64,000 bases of DNA. It comes from Desulfobacteraceae bacterium. Its GTDB lineage: Bacteria > Desulfobacterota > Desulfobacteria > Desulfobacterales > Desulfobacteraceae. Below the pieces are notes generated by a model. It worked only from the letters and a program-made list of their open reading frames with translations, was not told where the DNA came from and did no database searches. How positions within the stretch are numbered: the stretch's first letter is position 1; each line of letters begins with the position of its first letter. Positions 62,298 to 64,000 of the stretch are shown piece after piece. The position numbers and the translations under genes are program-made. The stretch lies in assembly GCA_016743945.1 (NCBI GenBank), contig JADGFI010000028.1, positions 5,869 to 69,868 of the forward strand, in the 5' to 3' direction.

Positions 62298-62785
62298 CTT
62301 AATCTTATGTTTTCAGCCTTGTATTCTGTCGTATGGATTTATTTAGTCTTTAAAACGAATGTCCTTCATAACATTCAATCCACAAATTGCGCAAACACTA
62401 TAGTCGTCCGTTTTCCATTGAGTCTAAAAGTTGCCAATACTTGCATTATGATTCTTCCAAAAATCAACAATTCAAATGGTATCTTTAACTTTATGAGTGA
62501 ATCAAAACACCTTAATTAAATGGGGAATTGAAATGAGTGACCTTTGAACTGTAAACTCGGGAAATTGTGCGCCGTTATGCACCAAATGCCTTGCCAATGA
62601 AACTAAGGCGATGTGGTAAAATGAGCCGAATGCGCAAAATGAGCCATGAAGATAGATATGACGCACAGACTCCACTAAACAGCAAACAGAAAAAAGTTGT
62701 AGATTAGATGCACTCTGAATTTTCCTGGCTACGTTCTGGCCATGTTTTTTAATCGAAGAAATTTTATAAATATTTGATTTTATTA
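62298..62785. other. about 490 bp without a supported gene
   Basis: AT-rich DNA. A minus-strand frame at 62502-62915 runs through the recombinase 3' end and the tRNA fragment in a different frame and is not a gene. I see no clear terminator. Confidence 0.4.
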
Positions 62786-62825
62786 AATGGCGGAAGTGCA
62801 TGGGAATCGAAACCGAACCCACGCA
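62786..62825 (-). other. 3'-terminal fragment of tRNA-Sec (selC), probable attachment site
   Basis: The minus strand ends in GCACTTCC-G-CCA, preceded by GTGGG...CCCAT that can form a 5-bp T stem. An 8-base acceptor half, a 5-bp T stem and G73 fit tRNA-Sec better than tRNA-Ser. The T loop is 13 instead of 7 bases (TTCGGT inserted before TTCGATT). Only about 40 bases are present, with no 5' half nearby. selC 3' ends are common integration sites. A recombinase remnant lies 17 bases away. Confidence 0.55.
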
Positions 62826-62841
62826 CTGTAACCTATTGATA

Positions 62842-63276
62842 TTAAAGTTTTTTTCTATTGAACGGAATGATGTTGTCAATGTTTTGTAAATGTTGCTCTT
62901 TTTCTCGTGCCACAAATTCCATACAGGCAGTGTGTTTTAAGCCTCTATATGGCCAGATTCGTCTAATGTTTCCATCGTCACATGCTTTGTACCAAATATT
63001 TCTCACTGATTCTAAAGAATCTCTTCCACCTTCGTTTCTTGCATTTGGATTAACAAATAAAAAGGGACTGTCCAAATTTTCCATGATAAGCCTATTGGCA
63101 ATTGGAACAAAGTCAGGGTCACAAAATATGCGATGAATCTTTGGGTTTTTCCAATTAGTCTTGACGGAATCAACGAGTTGACGAGCAGAAATTGAACGTC
63201 GGACTTTGAAATATGAATTAATTGGATCATAATCAATTTTATGTAATGCACATGCTTCGCCAGGTCTTCTAAGTTT
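62842..63276 (-). pseudogene. tyrosine recombinase, C-terminal half
   Basis: The frame reads RRPGEACALHKIDYDPINSY (first catalytic Arg), FLFVNPNARNEGGR, IWPYRGLKHTACMEFVARE (the region of the second His/Arg) and ends IIPFNRKKL. The usual Tyr-containing end (DHARxxSVxxYA) is missing or altered. The 5' half is absent, with the break near 63276, where a plus-strand frame also starts abruptly. It is the remnant of an integrase beside the tRNA-Sec fragment. Confidence 0.75.
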
Positions 63277-63278
63277 AT

Positions 63279-63525
63279 GTGGTCAAATTTGAAAAAGTTG
63301 AAAATGGATACACTGCTATTCAGGCACTCATAAATGAAGAATCTGAACAATATAGAGCAGAAAACGATAATCATGAAAGGGCTATGATCTTTTACCTCAT
63401 TGATTTTTTACTTTTAAATATAAATGCAGAGTTTCCAAGTGACAATATGGATTCCAGTGTCCAGCCTTGAATTGCATGATTTGATTGAAGAAGTAGCTGG
63501 TGATATGTTTGATCAGTTTGGATAA
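63279..63525 (+). pseudogene. unknown gene fragment with a frameshift
   Basis: From the 63276 junction the plus strand reads VKFEKVENGYTAIQALINEE, then MIFYLIDFLLLNINAEFPSD, and after a shift near 63468 SLELHDLIEEVAGDMFDQFG to a stop at about 63525. The sequence looks like real protein but I do not recognise it. The 5' end is lost at the same place as that of the recombinase, so a deletion or recombination joined the two. Confidence 0.35.
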
Positions 63526-64000
63526 AAGAAAATTGGTGCTGTGTGTGAAATCATTAGGGGATTGAATCTTTATTTAATATTCTGGCAATGTGAACGAATC
63601 TTGACCTCTTGCACAAAGTTATGATTTTTATGCCTTGTTTTTGGAGCAAAGGGAAAATCAATATATCGTGGCTGAAAAATTCTAATCCTATAGTCTCTCA
63701 TTCAGCTAAATTGGAGAATAAAATCATTTTGAGGTGGTGAGGATTTTAGTCAGAAGTCAACGCCAAAGCCCTCTCTTTGTGATCATATCAATTCAAAACT
63801 TTATCAAGATTTGAATTGATATCATTGATAATCTTGATGCCCTATGTAAGATCTCCATAGGATAATTATACTTGAATTCTGGTTGGTTCCTCGTTTTAAA
63901 AATTTGGAATAGGAGAGAATCATGAGTACAAGTTCATACTTTTATCAACATAATAAAAAGTTCACGTCAAATCTATACAAATAATCTTAACTTTGCCCCT
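63526..64000. other. right-hand edge, no supported gene
   Basis: AT-rich. A short frame (MSTSSYFYQHNKKFTS..., 63922-63984) follows AGGAGAGAATC, a proper ribosome site, but has only 20 codons. It may be a leader peptide or the start of a truncated gene. Confidence 0.35.

Noticed and set aside
62502..62915. 137-codon minus-strand ORF
   Set aside because: It is in a different frame from the recombinase and crosses the tRNA fragment, so it is a chance frame.
1..64000. CRISPR array or restriction/defence operon
   Set aside because: No regularly spaced repeats with unique spacers and no Cas or methylase/restriction genes were seen; the only regular repeats are coding (2217-2440, 3220-3800).

Overview
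The window looks like chromosome of a marine, sulfate-reducing Desulfobacterales-type deltaproteobacterium (Desulfobacterium/Desulfobacula-like). This is inferred from content, not from a marker gene: several AMP-forming acyl-CoA synthetases, an acyl-CoA dehydrogenase, a CoA-transferase/GNAT fusion, sigma-54 activators, a TRAP transporter, orphan periplasmic binding proteins, a eukaryote-like (type II) isocitrate dehydrogenase and a probable tRNA-Sec 3' end. There is no rRNA, complete tRNA or CRISPR array.

Layout. 1-1020 holds debris: the 3' end of an IS91-family element inserted in a class-III aminotransferase fragment, plus a homopolymer-damaged ORF. 1075-3848 is a two-gene unit of unknown function (11-residue-repeat/TPR protein and a duplicated Ig-like-domain protein). 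4583-9730 is a hydroxy-acid catabolic cluster: GntR regulator, LarA-type nickel racemase, split UxaA-type lyase and GntP permease, with a good operator between -35 and -10. A second IS91 remnant lies at 10014-10840. icd follows, then a sigma-54 activator divergent from gcvPA-gcvPB-NAD kinase-TRAP (DctPQM) and a small NTF2-fold protein, then an APC permease, a rhodanese and a TauE-type exporter. 25144-28245 is a TPP-riboswitch operon: thiM, an Nramp-superfamily transporter without metal motifs, and thiE.

28318-31584 is an acyl-CoA degradation operon led by its MerR regulator, with a palindromic operator. 31738-37840 has an orphan binding protein, a damaged GntR gene, a HAD dehalogenase, a Pif1-like helicase, a flavin-binding-fold protein and an epimerase-like VOC protein. 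38034-44505 is a two-component-controlled unit: histidine kinase and NtrC-type regulator, tandem dyads, a perfect -24/-12 promoter, then small membrane protein, sodium symporter and aromatic acyl-CoA ligase. Next come deaD with a terminator-like leader, an Fe-S flavoprotein, an orphan binding protein, a YdcZ-type membrane protein, the CoA-transferase/GNAT fusion, a SpoU methylase and another acyl-CoA ligase.

From 53.9 kb the sequence becomes accessory: orphan binding protein, MscS fragment, HAD phosphatase, an arylsulfatase whose best start is out of frame by one base at an A10 tract, hipBA, two broken tyrosine recombinases, a MATE transporter, and a tRNA-Sec 3'-end fragment beside one recombinase remnant. 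The clearest leads are the 1075-3848 unit, the riboswitch-linked Nramp-like transporter, the CoA-transferase/GNAT fusion lacking its catalytic glutamate, the twin IS91 ends with covarying palindromes, and the sigma-54 circuit at 41.5 kb.
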